This document shows, in pieces, positions 1 to 7,084 of a DNA stretch of 17,223 bases. Source of the DNA: an uncultured Marinosulfonomonas sp. Its GTDB lineage: Bacteria; Pseudomonadota; Alphaproteobacteria; Rhodobacterales; Rhodobacteraceae. The notes below the pieces were generated by a model. That model was given only the letters and a program-made list of their open reading frames with translations, was not told the origin of the DNA and did no database searches. Both the position numbers and the translations under genes were made by a program. Positions within the stretch are counted from its first letter, which is position 1. Each line of letters starts with the position of its first letter. The DNA lies in contig CAMZKY010000201.1 of the NCBI GenBank assembly GCA_947311455.1, positions 1 to 17,223 of the forward strand, read 5' to 3'.

Positions 1-817
1 GAAAGGTATAGACATCATCCTGACCGGCCACACCCATGACGCCTTGCCCGAACCGGTGTTGGTTGGCGAAACCATGCTGATTGCCTCTGGCTCAAACGGT
101 AAATTTGTAACCCGCCTTGATCTGGACGTGCGCGATGGCCGTTTGATGGGCTTCCGCCATAAACTGATCCCCGTATTTTCAGACGTGATCGAAGCCGACA
201 AAGATATGACCGCCGCGCTTGAGGCCGAACGCGCGCCGTTTAAATCCGAACTGGAAGAAGTGATTGGGCACACCGATAGCGAACTTTACCGTCGCGGTAA
301 TTTTAACGGCACATGGGATGATTTGATCTGTAACGCCCTGATCGATGAGCGTGAGGCCGATATCGCCCTTTCCCCGGGTTTCCGTTGGGGGCCAAGCCTG
401 ATTCCGGGCGACGCAATCACCCGCGAAGATCTGTATAACGCCACTGCGATGTCCTATCCAAACGCCTATCGTTCGGAAATGACCGGCGAAACCATCAAAA
501 CAATCCTTGAGGACGTGGCCGATAACCTGTTCAATCCTGATCCTTATTATCAACAGGGTGGTGATATGGTGCGGGTTGGTGGCATGGGCTATCATATTGA
601 TGTGTCCAAACCACAGGGTTCACGCCTGACAGAAATGACCATGCTGAAAACCGGCGAAAAGATCGACCCGAACAAAACCTATGTGGTGGCGGGTTGGGCT
701 TCTGTGCGCGAAGGCACCGAAGGGCCAGCGATTTTCGATGTGGCTGAAAACTATATCAAACGTAAAGGCACCATCCAGATTGATCCGAACCAATCGGTCA
801 AAGTTACGGGTGCCTGA
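1..817 (+). CDS. soxB: SoxB, thiosulfohydrolase of the Sox system (3' part; start lies outside the window)
   Basis: SoxB is a periplasmic dimanganese hydrolase of the 5'-nucleotidase/metallophosphoesterase superfamily. It releases sulfate from the S-sulfonated cysteine of the SoxYZ carrier during thiosulfate oxidation. Only the last 271 or so codons are present; the frame is open from base 2 through the window edge, so an apparent TTG start at 44 is an internal leucine. The first visible residues contain the metal-binding motif GHTHD, followed by the C-terminal nucleotidase-like substrate domain with a QQGGDMVRVGG segment typical of SoxB. The stop (TGA, 815-817) lies inside the first codons of soxC, an 8-nt overlap that implies translational coupling in a soxBCD transcript. 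The identification is firm; the catalytic N-terminal half cannot be checked here. Confidence 0.95.
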   Translation, partial: KGIDIILTGHTHDALPEPVLVGETMLIASGSNGKFVTRLDLDVRDGRLMGFRHKLIPVFSDVIEADKDMTAALEAERAPFKSELEEVIGHTDSELYRRGNFNGTWDDLICNALIDEREADIALSPGFRWGPSLIPGDAITREDLYNATAMSYPNAYRSEMTGETIKTILEDVADNLFNPDPYYQQGGDMVRVGGMGYHIDVSKPQGSRLTEMTMLKTGEKIDPNKTYVVAGWASVREGTEGPAIFDVAENYIKRKGTIQIDPNQSVKVTGA

Positions 818-2063
818 TAGGGATAAAAACAAAACAAGTCGCCGCGCTTTTTTAACCACAAGCGCGGCGATGATTGCCAGTGCGGGGGCGGCTCGCGCGG
901 GCGATCCTGTAATCACACAGATGCAGCCGTGGCGCGAAACGCTGGGTGATCCGGTCAATGCCAAGGCCTATGGCACCCCTTCCGAATTTGAAAACCATGT
1001 TCTGCGCCGTCGTGTTGAATGGCTGACTGCGGATGCGTTTTCCTCGATAGATTTCACCCCGATTGACCAACTCGACGGCCTGATTACCCCGAACGGCGTG
1101 TGCTTTGAACGCCATCACGGGGGGGCTGCACAAATTGATCCTGCCCAGCACCGTTTGATGATCAACGGTTTGGTTGATCGCCCGCTGGTGTTCACCATGG
1201 AAGATTTGCAACGGTTCCCACGCGAAAACCACGTCTATTTTCTGGAATGCGCCGCCAATTCCGGCATGGAATGGCGCGGCGCGCAGATGGATTCGGTGCA
1301 ATTTACCCATGGTATGATCCATAACGTGATGTATACGGGCATTCCTTTGCGCGTGTTACTTGATGAAGCAGGGATCAAACCTAACGGTAAATGGATATTG
1401 GCTGAAGGTGCAGATGCTTCGGGGCTAACCCGCTCGATCCCAATGGAAAAGGCGCTGGACGATGTGCTGGTCGCTTTCAAAATGAACGGCGAAGCCCTGC
1501 GGGTTGAGCAAGGCTACCCCCTGCGTCTGGTCGTGCCCGGATGGGAAGGCAGCACATGGATCAAATGGCTGCGGCGGATCGAGATTGGCGATAAACCATG
1601 GCACCACCGCGAAGAGGCCAGCAAATACACCGATCTGTATGGCGACGGAATTTCACGGCGTTTCACTTGGGTAATGGAGGCGAAATCGGTGATAACCAGC
1701 CCCAGCCCCACCATGCCAATCCGCCATGGCGCGGGGCAAATGGTAATCACGGGGCTGGCATGGTCGGGCCGCGGGCGGATCAAACAGGTGGATATCACGC
1801 TGGATGGGGGCAAAAACTGGCACAAGGCGCGCCTGGACGGGCCAAGCCTGAATAAATCCTTGCATCGTTTTTATTTCGATTTCAAATGGGATGGCAAACC
1901 GATGCTGATCCAAAGCCGTGCCCATGATGAGACCGGCTATGTGCAACCCACAAAAGACGCCCTTCGCACGTCACGCGGGGTGAATTCGACCTACCACAAT
2001 AACGGCATTCAAACATGGCACGTGCAAGCCGATGGCGAGGTTGAAAATGTTGAAATCTCTTAG
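810..2063 (+). CDS. soxC: SoxC, molybdenum subunit of sulfur (sulfane) dehydrogenase SoxCD
   Basis: SoxC is the molybdopterin subunit of periplasmic SoxCD, which oxidises the SoxYZ-bound sulfane sulfur. It belongs to the sulfite oxidase family. The product is about 417 residues from the GTG at 810. That start is preferred because the next residues carry a twin-arginine signal (SRRAFL) followed by an alanine-rich segment ending AARA, as expected for a Tat-exported molybdoenzyme; upstream in-frame starts would run deep into soxB. The putative molybdenum-ligand cysteine sits in FLECAANSGMEWRGAQ, the SoxC version of the sulfite oxidase motif. A C-terminal Mo-co dimerisation domain follows (TLDGGKNWHKARLD). 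The gene overlaps soxB by 8 nt and soxD by 17 nt. No strong Shine-Dalgarno precedes the GTG, so it is probably translated by coupling. Start confidence is moderate; family assignment is high. Confidence 0.94.
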   Translation: MPDRDKNKTSRRAFLTTSAAMIASAGAARAGDPVITQMQPWRETLGDPVNAKAYGTPSEFENHVLRRRVEWLTADAFSSIDFTPIDQLDGLITPNGVCFERHHGGAAQIDPAQHRLMINGLVDRPLVFTMEDLQRFPRENHVYFLECAANSGMEWRGAQMDSVQFTHGMIHNVMYTGIPLRVLLDEAGIKPNGKWILAEGADASGLTRSIPMEKALDDVLVAFKMNGEALRVEQGYPLRLVVPGWEGSTWIKWLRRIEIGDKPWHHREEASKYTDLYGDGISRRFTWVMEAKSVITSPSPTMPIRHGAGQMVITGLAWSGRGRIKQVDITLDGGKNWHKARLDGPSLNKSLHRFYFDFKWDGKPMLIQSRAHDETGYVQPTKDALRTSRGVNSTYHNNGIQTWHVQADGEVENVEIS

Positions 2064-2667
2064 AATTGCGTGCTGTTCATTGGTGGTTGGTACTTCTGTT
2101 TTTGCCGGACCTCTTGGCATAGGGCGCATCGCCCAGCCTGATGAAATCGCCGCATGGAATACCGATATTCGCCCCGATGGGCAGGGCCTGCCAGCAGGGC
2201 AGGGGGATGTGCTGACTGGTGAAGAAGTTTTTGTGGAAAACTGTGCCGGATGCCACGGTGATTTTGGCGAAGGCGTTGGCCGATATCCCGCATTGGCGGG
2301 GGGGCAGGGCACGTTAACCGATGATCGCCCGCTTAAAACCATCGGATCATATTTGCCCTATTTATCGACGGTTTACGATTTTATTGATCGGGCCATGACG
2401 GTTGGTTACGGGCCGGAATTATCCGATGATGAAATCTATGCGGTGATTGCCTATCTGCTATATTCAAACGATCTGGTGGATGAAGATTTTACCTTAACCC
2501 GTGAAAATTTCACACAGAACCGTCTCCCGAATGAACCAAATTTCATCCCCGATGATCGCTTAACGCGCGAGGGCCCACATTTCCGAAAACCCGCTTGCAT
2601 GGAAAACTGCAAGGCCGACGTAAACATCACCAGCCGTGCGGCAAATGTTGGTCAAACGAGCGAGTAA
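2047..2667 (+). CDS. soxD: SoxD, cytochrome c subunit of sulfur dehydrogenase, short one-heme form
   Basis: SoxD is the electron-accepting cytochrome partner of SoxC. The ATG at 2047 is chosen over the ATG at 2032 because a GCGAGG sequence lies about 6 nt ahead of it and it starts a clean signal peptide (MLKSLRIACCSLVVGTSVFA). The product has 206 residues. One heme-binding motif, CAGCH, lies near residues 66-70, with a probable axial methionine near 117 (AMTVGYGPEL, where SoxD usually reads close to AMPFGNAQ). The conserved YLLYSNDLVDEDF segment follows. Paracoccus-type SoxD is about 380 residues with a second C-terminal cytochrome domain. Here the protein stops soon after the PACMENCKADV segment, and no CxxCH code or remnant is seen in the 106 bp downstream. 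The shape is that of an intact natural monoheme SoxD rather than a fresh frameshift, though that is inference. Confidence 0.9.
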   Translation: MLKSLRIACCSLVVGTSVFAGPLGIGRIAQPDEIAAWNTDIRPDGQGLPAGQGDVLTGEEVFVENCAGCHGDFGEGVGRYPALAGGQGTLTDDRPLKTIGSYLPYLSTVYDFIDRAMTVGYGPELSDDEIYAVIAYLLYSNDLVDEDFTLTRENFTQNRLPNEPNFIPDDRLTREGPHFRKPACMENCKADVNITSRAANVGQTSE

Positions 2668-2675
2668 ACTGTCTT

Positions 2676-2730
2676 CTTTTTCGTTTAAATATCCCCGCCG
2701 GCGGCACCGCGACGCGCGAAGCGCGGCGCA
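2676..2730. repeat. GC-rich palindromic element between convergent soxD and the arsR-type gene
   Basis: The convergent gap (2668-2773) begins with a T-rich stretch, then a perfect palindrome CCGCCGGCGG (2695-2704). An imperfect hairpin follows at 2709-2729: inner stem CGCGC (2713-2717), loop GAA, GCGCG (2721-2725), with 3 further pairs outside one mismatch. No clear U-run follows the hairpin on either strand, so it is not a canonical terminator. It resembles the dispersed GC-rich palindromes often found after genes in Rhodobacterales, but I rely on memory for that and cannot count copies. It may end transcription in both directions between the two converging genes. Confidence 0.35.
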
Positions 2731-2773
2731 AAACATCAAGTGATCCGTAGGGCCTCATTTCTTAAAGAGTTTA

Positions 2774-3139
2774 TTACCCGCAAACGCTGTTTTCGGGATC
2801 ATTGGCGCAAAACAAGGAATAGACCAGATCAATCATCAATCGTGCACGATGATCGGATAGGGTGTAAAACACGGTTTTACCTTCGCGGCGGCACGAAACC
2901 AGGCCTTCCAAACGCAATCGCGCCAGCTGTTGGCTAACAGCGGCTTGGCGCGTGGACAAAAGCTGTTCCAGTTCTGTCACAGACTTTTCACCAGATGAAA
3001 GATGGCACAAGATCATCAACCGCCCTTCGTGCGACAAAGCTTTCAAAAAGGCAGAAGCGGATTCGGCCTGAGAGACCATATCTTTGGCATCCATGTTTTC
3101 ATCCGGCTCGATGGCCGAGGTATCCACGAGATTCGCCAC
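2774..3139 (-). CDS. ArsR-family repressor, SqrR/BigR/SoxR-like probable persulfide sensor
   Basis: This 121-residue protein is a winged-helix ArsR-family regulator. The DNA-recognition region is around residues 55-80 (TELEQLLSTRQAAVSQQLAR), and the beta wing is SCRREGKTVFYTL. Cys45 in LMILCHL and Cys111 in YSLFC match the cysteine pair that in SqrR and BigR forms a tetrasulfide link on exposure to sulfane sulfur and releases DNA. Two more cysteines, Cys83 in the wing and Cys120 one residue from the end, are present. No arsenic-type CxCxxC site is seen. The start is GTG at 3139, preceded by AAAGGA with 7 nt spacing. The gene converges on soxBCD, so control of the sox genes or of sulfide-handling genes elsewhere is likely by context. 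SoxR of Paracoccus-type clusters is the closest functional analogue; target genes are not proven here. Confidence 0.85.
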   Translation of the reverse strand: MANLVDTSAIEPDENMDAKDMVSQAESASAFLKALSHEGRLMILCHLSSGEKSVTELEQLLSTRQAAVSQQLARLRLEGLVSCRREGKTVFYTLSDHRARLMIDLVYSLFCANDPENSVCG

Positions 3140-3146
3140 AGATACA

Positions 3147-3152
3147 TCCTTT
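3147..3152 (-). promoter_or_regulatory. Shine-Dalgarno that fixes the GTG start of the ArsR-family repressor
   Basis: The minus strand reads AAAGGA 7 nt before the GTG at 3139, and no in-frame ATG lies close by upstream. This supports the GTG start. The rest of the gap (3140-3284, 145 nt) is AT-rich and must hold this gene's promoter. A TATGAT hexamer suitable as a -10 lies on the minus strand near 3180, but I found no -35 at proper spacing and no convincing ATTC-N8-GAAT operator of the SqrR kind. Confidence 0.55.
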
Positions 3153-3284
3153 CGCGTTTCACACTACATATTCACGTATCATAACACGTTTATTTGGACA
3201 ATGCGAGAAAACACTATTGAAGATCGTGAAATCTGCGCAAGGTTTCTAAACTGCTGATAATATGGGCATTTTTCTGGACAGGTG

Positions 3285-4367
3285 CTAAAATACAATCACG
3301 TTGCGGCGCGCTTTACCACTGCGTGTATCAGCTATTGCCTCGTTAATTTGATCCAGAGACCATCGGCCAGTGATCAATTCATCCAGCTTTAGACGCCCTT
3401 GTTCGTATAAATCAATCATCCACGGGATATCTCGCGCCAACACCGTATTCCCCATTTTTGATCCGATCATCTGCTGGCTGGTGGCGGCGCTGATCACTGG
3501 CTCGTAGCTGGCTTTTTCACCTGAATGAGGCATGCCAACCATCACCAGTTTGCCGCCCATGGCCAAATAACGAGACGCAGTTTCATAGGCGGGAATAGCC
3601 CCGACCGTCACCAGAACGGCATCCGCCATTTTACCGCTGGTCAATTTGCGCAACTGGTTCCATGGCTTCGGGTCACTGGCCAATATCGTATCGGTCGCAC
3701 CAAATTCACGGGCGGCTTCCAGTTTTTCAGGTAATATATCCACGGCAACAATTTTCGCGGCGCCAGCAATTCGTGCCCCTTGAATGGCATTTAAGCCAAC
3801 GCCGCCAGCACCAATCACCACTACATTTTGCCCCGCGCGCGCTTTGGCGCTGTTAACCACTGCTCCAATACCGGTGATAACACCGCAAGACAAAAGGCAT
3901 GCGGATTCCATCGGAATTGTATCGGGAATTTTTATAATCTGGCTTGGATCAACCACTAGTTTTTCGGCAAAGGCTGCACAGTCCAACCCTTGACTAACGG
4001 GCGTGCCGTCGATTGTAGTTAATGGCCCGTCTAGTCGCGCGGGAGAAATGCAGGCAACGGGCATTCCGCTGGCGCAATTAGAACAACACCCACAGGCGCG
4101 AATTAAGGTAACGATCACCGTGTCTCCGACGTGATAGCGCGATGAATGCGGGCCAACTGCGCTGATAACCCCTGCGGCTTCGTGCCCGAAAACTGCAGGA
4201 AGTTTCCCACCCCAACCACCGTCGATAAAGGAAATATCAGAATGGCAAATTGCGCAGGCTTTTAGGGTAACCTGAACCTCGTCATTCATTGGTGCACGTA
4301 AATGTACAGTTTCAATTGTTAAGTCTTGGCCAAACTCATGTGAAACAGCGGCGCGAATTTTTTCCAT
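3285..4367 (-). CDS. Zinc-dependent alcohol dehydrogenase (MDR superfamily, class III-like)
   Basis: The 360-residue product is a medium-chain dehydrogenase/reductase that interconverts an alcohol and an aldehyde with NAD(H). The catalytic-zinc residues are visible: Cys41-His42 (CHSD), His62-Glu63 in GHEAAG, and Cys161 in LLSCGVITG. Four structural-zinc cysteines have the classical spacing at 92, 95, 98 and 106. The Rossmann motif GAGGVGLNAIQGA starts near residue 186, and Asp210 after the second strand favours NAD over NADP. Sequence style is that of the class III/aryl-alcohol group. The ATG is preceded by AAGGGG at good spacing. It lies 104 nt downstream of the MFS gene on the same strand, at the end of the pca gene block. 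Oxidation of a benzylic alcohol or aldehyde feeding 4-hydroxybenzoate is possible, but this rests only on position; the substrate cannot be read from the sequence. Confidence 0.85.
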   Translation of the reverse strand: MEKIRAAVSHEFGQDLTIETVHLRAPMNDEVQVTLKACAICHSDISFIDGGWGGKLPAVFGHEAAGVISAVGPHSSRYHVGDTVIVTLIRACGCCSNCASGMPVACISPARLDGPLTTIDGTPVSQGLDCAAFAEKLVVDPSQIIKIPDTIPMESACLLSCGVITGIGAVVNSAKARAGQNVVVIGAGGVGLNAIQGARIAGAAKIVAVDILPEKLEAAREFGATDTILASDPKPWNQLRKLTSGKMADAVLVTVGAIPAYETASRYLAMGGKLVMVGMPHSGEKASYEPVISAATSQQMIGSKMGNTVLARDIPWMIDLYEQGRLKLDELITGRWSLDQINEAIADTRSGKARRNVIVF

Positions 4368-4424
4368 TAGTTTTCCCCTTTTGCGTCAGAGTGATCAATC
4401 TACTGAAAAGGTGCAAGGCAAAAC

Positions 4425-4435
4425 GGCCCGCGGCC
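4425..4435 (-). terminator. Weak candidate terminator hairpin after the MFS gene
   Basis: In the gap between the MFS stop (4472) and the dehydrogenase start (4367), the minus strand carries GGCC-GCG-GGCC followed by GTTTTGC. The stem is only 4 bp and the U-run is short, so this may be a weak terminator or pause site, or chance. If real, it would partly separate the dehydrogenase from the upstream operon. Confidence 0.25.
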
Positions 4436-4471
4436 TGTTAACCTTGAAAATTAGGTGCGTTTCATACTGGT

Positions 4472-5704
4472 TTAAGTCGCGTTATCGTCTTCGGTTTGCT
4501 GGCTGTATTTTTTTGCGGCCGTTAGAAAAATCACGAAACACGCCAATACCAATATGATTGACAAAATAAAAGGTGCACCGGGAAAATAGATGGGGGCGCT
4601 AGCGCCGCTGAAATAGCTGAAAGTTTGGGTCATAATGATCGGCGACAATATCATTCCAACGGATCCGAAACTCGCCAGTAGCCCTTGTAATTCACCCTGC
4701 TGATCATCACTTGCCGCGCGCGACATAATGCTCAGAAGCGCAGGGCCGGCAATGCCGCCAAGTGTTGTACTAGGAAGTAAGAATAACAGGATAGTGCCGT
4801 TTGGAATGACGGCCACCGCCAAAAAACCAAACATGTTGAACGTGAATCCCACCAAGACAGTGCGCACAAGGCCAAAGCGGGTAATAAACCGCTGAATTAG
4901 CATGCCCTGCACCACAGCCATTGAAACGCCATAGATTGTCAGGGAAATGCCAACCATTTGGCCATCCCACCCAAACCGTTCGCGGGTAAAATAGGCCCAT
5001 ACGGCAGGGTAAACAAAAAAGGCGACCGAATACAAAAACTGAATAATAAGCAATGGTTTAAGGCCCGGAAGCTTCGAGATATTTTTGAAGGCTCCCAAGG
5101 GGTTCGCACGCTTCCAATCAAAATCGCGGCGATTTTTGTCGGTGATTGTTTCGGGTAGGATAAAGGCACCAAAAATAAAGTTTGCCCCTGCCAAAATTGC
5201 TGCGGCAATAAATGGTGCGCGTGGCCCATAGGCGGATAAAAACCCGCCAATCAATGGCCCGAATACAAAGCCGATGCCAAAGGCCGCCCCAACCAGCCCG
5301 AAATTTTTGGCCTTGTCCTGTGGGGCCGAGATGTCGGCGATATAGGCCGTCGCTGTGGATTGCGTGGCGGATGTAATCCCCCCCACAATGCGCCCGATCA
5401 ACAACAGCCAGATGGTGCCGGCAACGGCCATGACAATATAATCAATCGCCATGAAAAATAGTGAAACCAACAAGATACGCCGCCGCCCAAACCGATCTGA
5501 CGCGCTGCCGATGGTGGGGGAAAACAGGAATTGCATCACCGCAAAGCTGGCCGCCAGCACACCACCCCATTTGGCCGCAGAGGCCAGGTCGGTATGGGCC
5601 AATTCCTGCATCAAATCGGGCATCACCGGCATAATTAGGCCGATGCCCATAGCATCGATCACCAGCGTAATCATGATGAAAAGAATGGGTAGACGGTTGT
5701 TCAT
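4472..5704 (-). CDS. MFS transporter of the TCR/TetA drug:proton antiporter family
   Basis: The 410-residue product is a 12-segment major facilitator protein of the inner membrane. The loop 2-3 motif A, GSASDRFGRRR (66-76), is the TetA form (usually SDRFGRRP). Motif B with Arg105 (RIVGG) and the antiporter motif C, GAAFGIGFVFGPLIGG (139-154), mark it as a proton-coupled exporter; the charged central loop follows near 188-215. Members of this family are usually annotated as tetracycline efflux pumps, but most chromosomal ones have no known drug role. It starts 51 nt after pcaB on the same strand with GGAG 7 nt ahead of the ATG. Context suggests export of an aromatic compound or toxic intermediate, although motif C argues against the aromatic-acid uptake (PcaK) type. 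The substrate is unknown. Confidence 0.85.
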   Translation of the reverse strand: MNNRLPILFIMITLVIDAMGIGLIMPVMPDLMQELAHTDLASAAKWGGVLAASFAVMQFLFSPTIGSASDRFGRRRILLVSLFFMAIDYIVMAVAGTIWLLLIGRIVGGITSATQSTATAYIADISAPQDKAKNFGLVGAAFGIGFVFGPLIGGFLSAYGPRAPFIAAAILAGANFIFGAFILPETITDKNRRDFDWKRANPLGAFKNISKLPGLKPLLIIQFLYSVAFFVYPAVWAYFTRERFGWDGQMVGISLTIYGVSMAVVQGMLIQRFITRFGLVRTVLVGFTFNMFGFLAVAVIPNGTILLFLLPSTTLGGIAGPALLSIMSRAASDDQQGELQGLLASFGSVGMILSPIIMTQTFSYFSGASAPIYFPGAPFILSIILVLACFVIFLTAAKKYSQQTEDDNAT

Positions 5705-5710
5705 GGGGGG

Positions 5711-5728
5711 GGCTCCGGTTCGCGAGCC
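5711..5728 (-). promoter_or_regulatory. Hairpin overlapping the ribosome binding site of the MFS gene
   Basis: On the minus strand GGCTC (5728-5724), an 8-nt loop, and GAGCC (5715-5711) form a 5-bp stem directly before the ATG at 5704. The 3' arm contains most of the GGAG Shine-Dalgarno. In a transcript reading through from pcaB the stem could mask the binding site. It is followed by a C-run, not a U-run, so it is not a terminator. Confidence 0.35.
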
Positions 5729-5731
5729 TTA

Positions 5732-5759
5732 GATATACAAACTAAACTGAATAGCTCAA
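5732..5759 (-). promoter_or_regulatory. Possible sigma-70 promoter for the MFS gene
   Basis: The minus strand reads TTGAGC (5759-5754), a 16-nt spacer and TATATC (5737-5732), 4 of 6 matches to consensus in each hexamer. The -35 overlaps the pcaB stop codon. A start near 5725 would fall inside the hairpin described at 5711-5728, so this shorter RNA would lack the 5' arm. The promoter is inferred only from consensus likeness. Confidence 0.3.
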
Positions 5760-7084
5760 TAGTGCTGCGCCCGTTTTGCGAATTCTTCTGCGTCATGCGG
5801 CGCAAGGCCTAATTGTTGGGCGGCGGTGAACAAGGTGCCAAATTCAATTTCGGGCCATGTAGATTTAGCAAGCGTTGCCAAATGTGTGCCGGTTTCGCCG
5901 GCCTTGGTGCAAAGGGATTTCACCGCCTCTTTGGCTTGGGGGCGGGGCATGTGATTTGCCAATGCAAAGGAAAGCGCCTCGGCGTAGATCAGGCCGATTT
6001 CGCCTTCCAGATTCTGGCGCATCTTTGCCGCGTTTGGCGTGATGGTTTGGGTCAGTTCCTGCGCGCAAGAAAGACTGCGGGCGGTGGCCATAATCATCTG
6101 GCCAAGGCTAAGCCATTCCACAAACCACGCCGCCCCGTCGCGTTGTTGGCGATGCATCATCGCGCTTTGGATCGCGCTGTTCAAGGCGACGGATTGCGTG
6201 GAAAGGGCTACCATCACCGACGGCAAAACAGGGTTGGATTTTTGCGGCATTGTTGACGATGCACCACCTTTGCTGAGGGATATTTCATCAATGCCGGATT
6301 GGCTTAGCAGGGTCAAATCTTCGCCGATTTTTCCAAGGCTTCCGGATAGCAGTGTCATCCATCCGGCAAATTCAGCGATGGTGTCGCGGGTGCTGTGCCA
6401 AGATTGAACGGGAGTGTTCAGTTTTAGAGATTTGGCGAAATTATCCCGTAATTCTAATCCCTTATCTCCTACCATAGAAAGGGTGCCTGCCGCACCGGAC
6501 AAGCTGGCGCAGAGCAAACGCGGTTTGAGTTCGTTCAAACGATCCCCATGGGAAATCAACGGATGCCCCCAACTGGCCACCACCACGCCAAAGCTGGTGG
6601 GGCTGGCAATTTGGCCGTAGGTGCGCCCCGCCATTGGCAGGTTTGCATGGGTTTGTGCCATGTCGCCCAAGGCGTGAATGATCGTGCCAAGACGGGTTTC
6701 AAAGATGGTGATGATCTGGCGTAGGCGCAAAATTAGAGCGGTGTCGATGATGTCTTGCGACGTGGCCCCATAGTGGAAATATTGCGCGTGTTCGGGCGCA
6801 TCTGTGGCGGCGTGAAAGGCCGACACAAGCGCCGGAATAACCACCGCGTTTTGGCCTGTTTGTTTTGACAGGCTGGCAGGATCGATCTGCACCTCCATCA
6901 CCGCGCGTTGGATGAAATCGGCGCTGTCACGTGGGATGATGCCAAGCGCGCCTTGGGCCGTGGCAAGTGCCCCTTCTACCAGCAATAGCGCGCGCACTTC
7001 GGCACTATCTGTCAGCAGCTGACCAATCTGGGTATCACCAAACAATCCGCGAAACATGCCACTATCAAAGGGGGTAACGGCCAT
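5756..7084 (-). CDS. pcaB: 3-carboxy-cis,cis-muconate cycloisomerase
   Basis: PcaB cyclises 3-carboxy-cis,cis-muconate to 4-carboxymuconolactone in the protocatechuate branch of the beta-ketoadipate pathway. The 442-residue protein belongs to the fumarase/aspartase superfamily. Signatures are HYGATSQDIIDT (104-115) and the catalytic loop GASSTMPQKSNP (about 275-286). Length fits bacterial PcaB (about 450). The ATG at 7084 is chosen over an upstream in-frame start at 7156 because the 24 extra codons would run through the end of the preceding gene and are not PcaB-like, and because GGAG lies 6-7 nt ahead of 7084. The start overlaps the BKACE stop by one base (TAATG), showing translational coupling. 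Confidence 0.94.
   Translation of the reverse strand: MAVTPFDSGMFRGLFGDTQIGQLLTDSAEVRALLLVEGALATAQGALGIIPRDSADFIQRAVMEVQIDPASLSKQTGQNAVVIPALVSAFHAATDAPEHAQYFHYGATSQDIIDTALILRLRQIITIFETRLGTIIHALGDMAQTHANLPMAGRTYGQIASPTSFGVVVASWGHPLISHGDRLNELKPRLLCASLSGAAGTLSMVGDKGLELRDNFAKSLKLNTPVQSWHSTRDTIAEFAGWMTLLSGSLGKIGEDLTLLSQSGIDEISLSKGGASSTMPQKSNPVLPSVMVALSTQSVALNSAIQSAMMHRQQRDGAAWFVEWLSLGQMIMATARSLSCAQELTQTITPNAAKMRQNLEGEIGLIYAEALSFALANHMPRPQAKEAVKSLCTKAGETGTHLATLAKSTWPEIEFGTLFTAAQQLGLAPHDAEEFAKRAQHY

Noticed and set aside
681..809. Upstream extension of soxC to a start at 681
   Set aside because: The extra 43 codons lie inside soxB in another frame and place the twin-arginine signal in mid-protein; GTG at 810 puts it at the N-terminus.
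852..1322. Minus-strand open frame of 156 codons within soxC
   Set aside because: Antisense shadow of a well-supported gene, with low-complexity composition and no family motif.
3140..3284. SqrR-type operator in front of the ArsR gene
   Set aside because: ATTC occurs near 3170, but GAAT is not found 8 nt away; only imperfect repeats of GTGAA are present.
4472..5704. Calling the MFS gene a tetracycline resistance determinant
   Set aside because: It has TetA-family motifs, but family membership alone does not show drug resistance and no tetR lies next to it.
5813..6256. Plus-strand open frame of 147 codons within pcaB
   Set aside because: Antisense shadow of pcaB; no start signal or recognisable domain.
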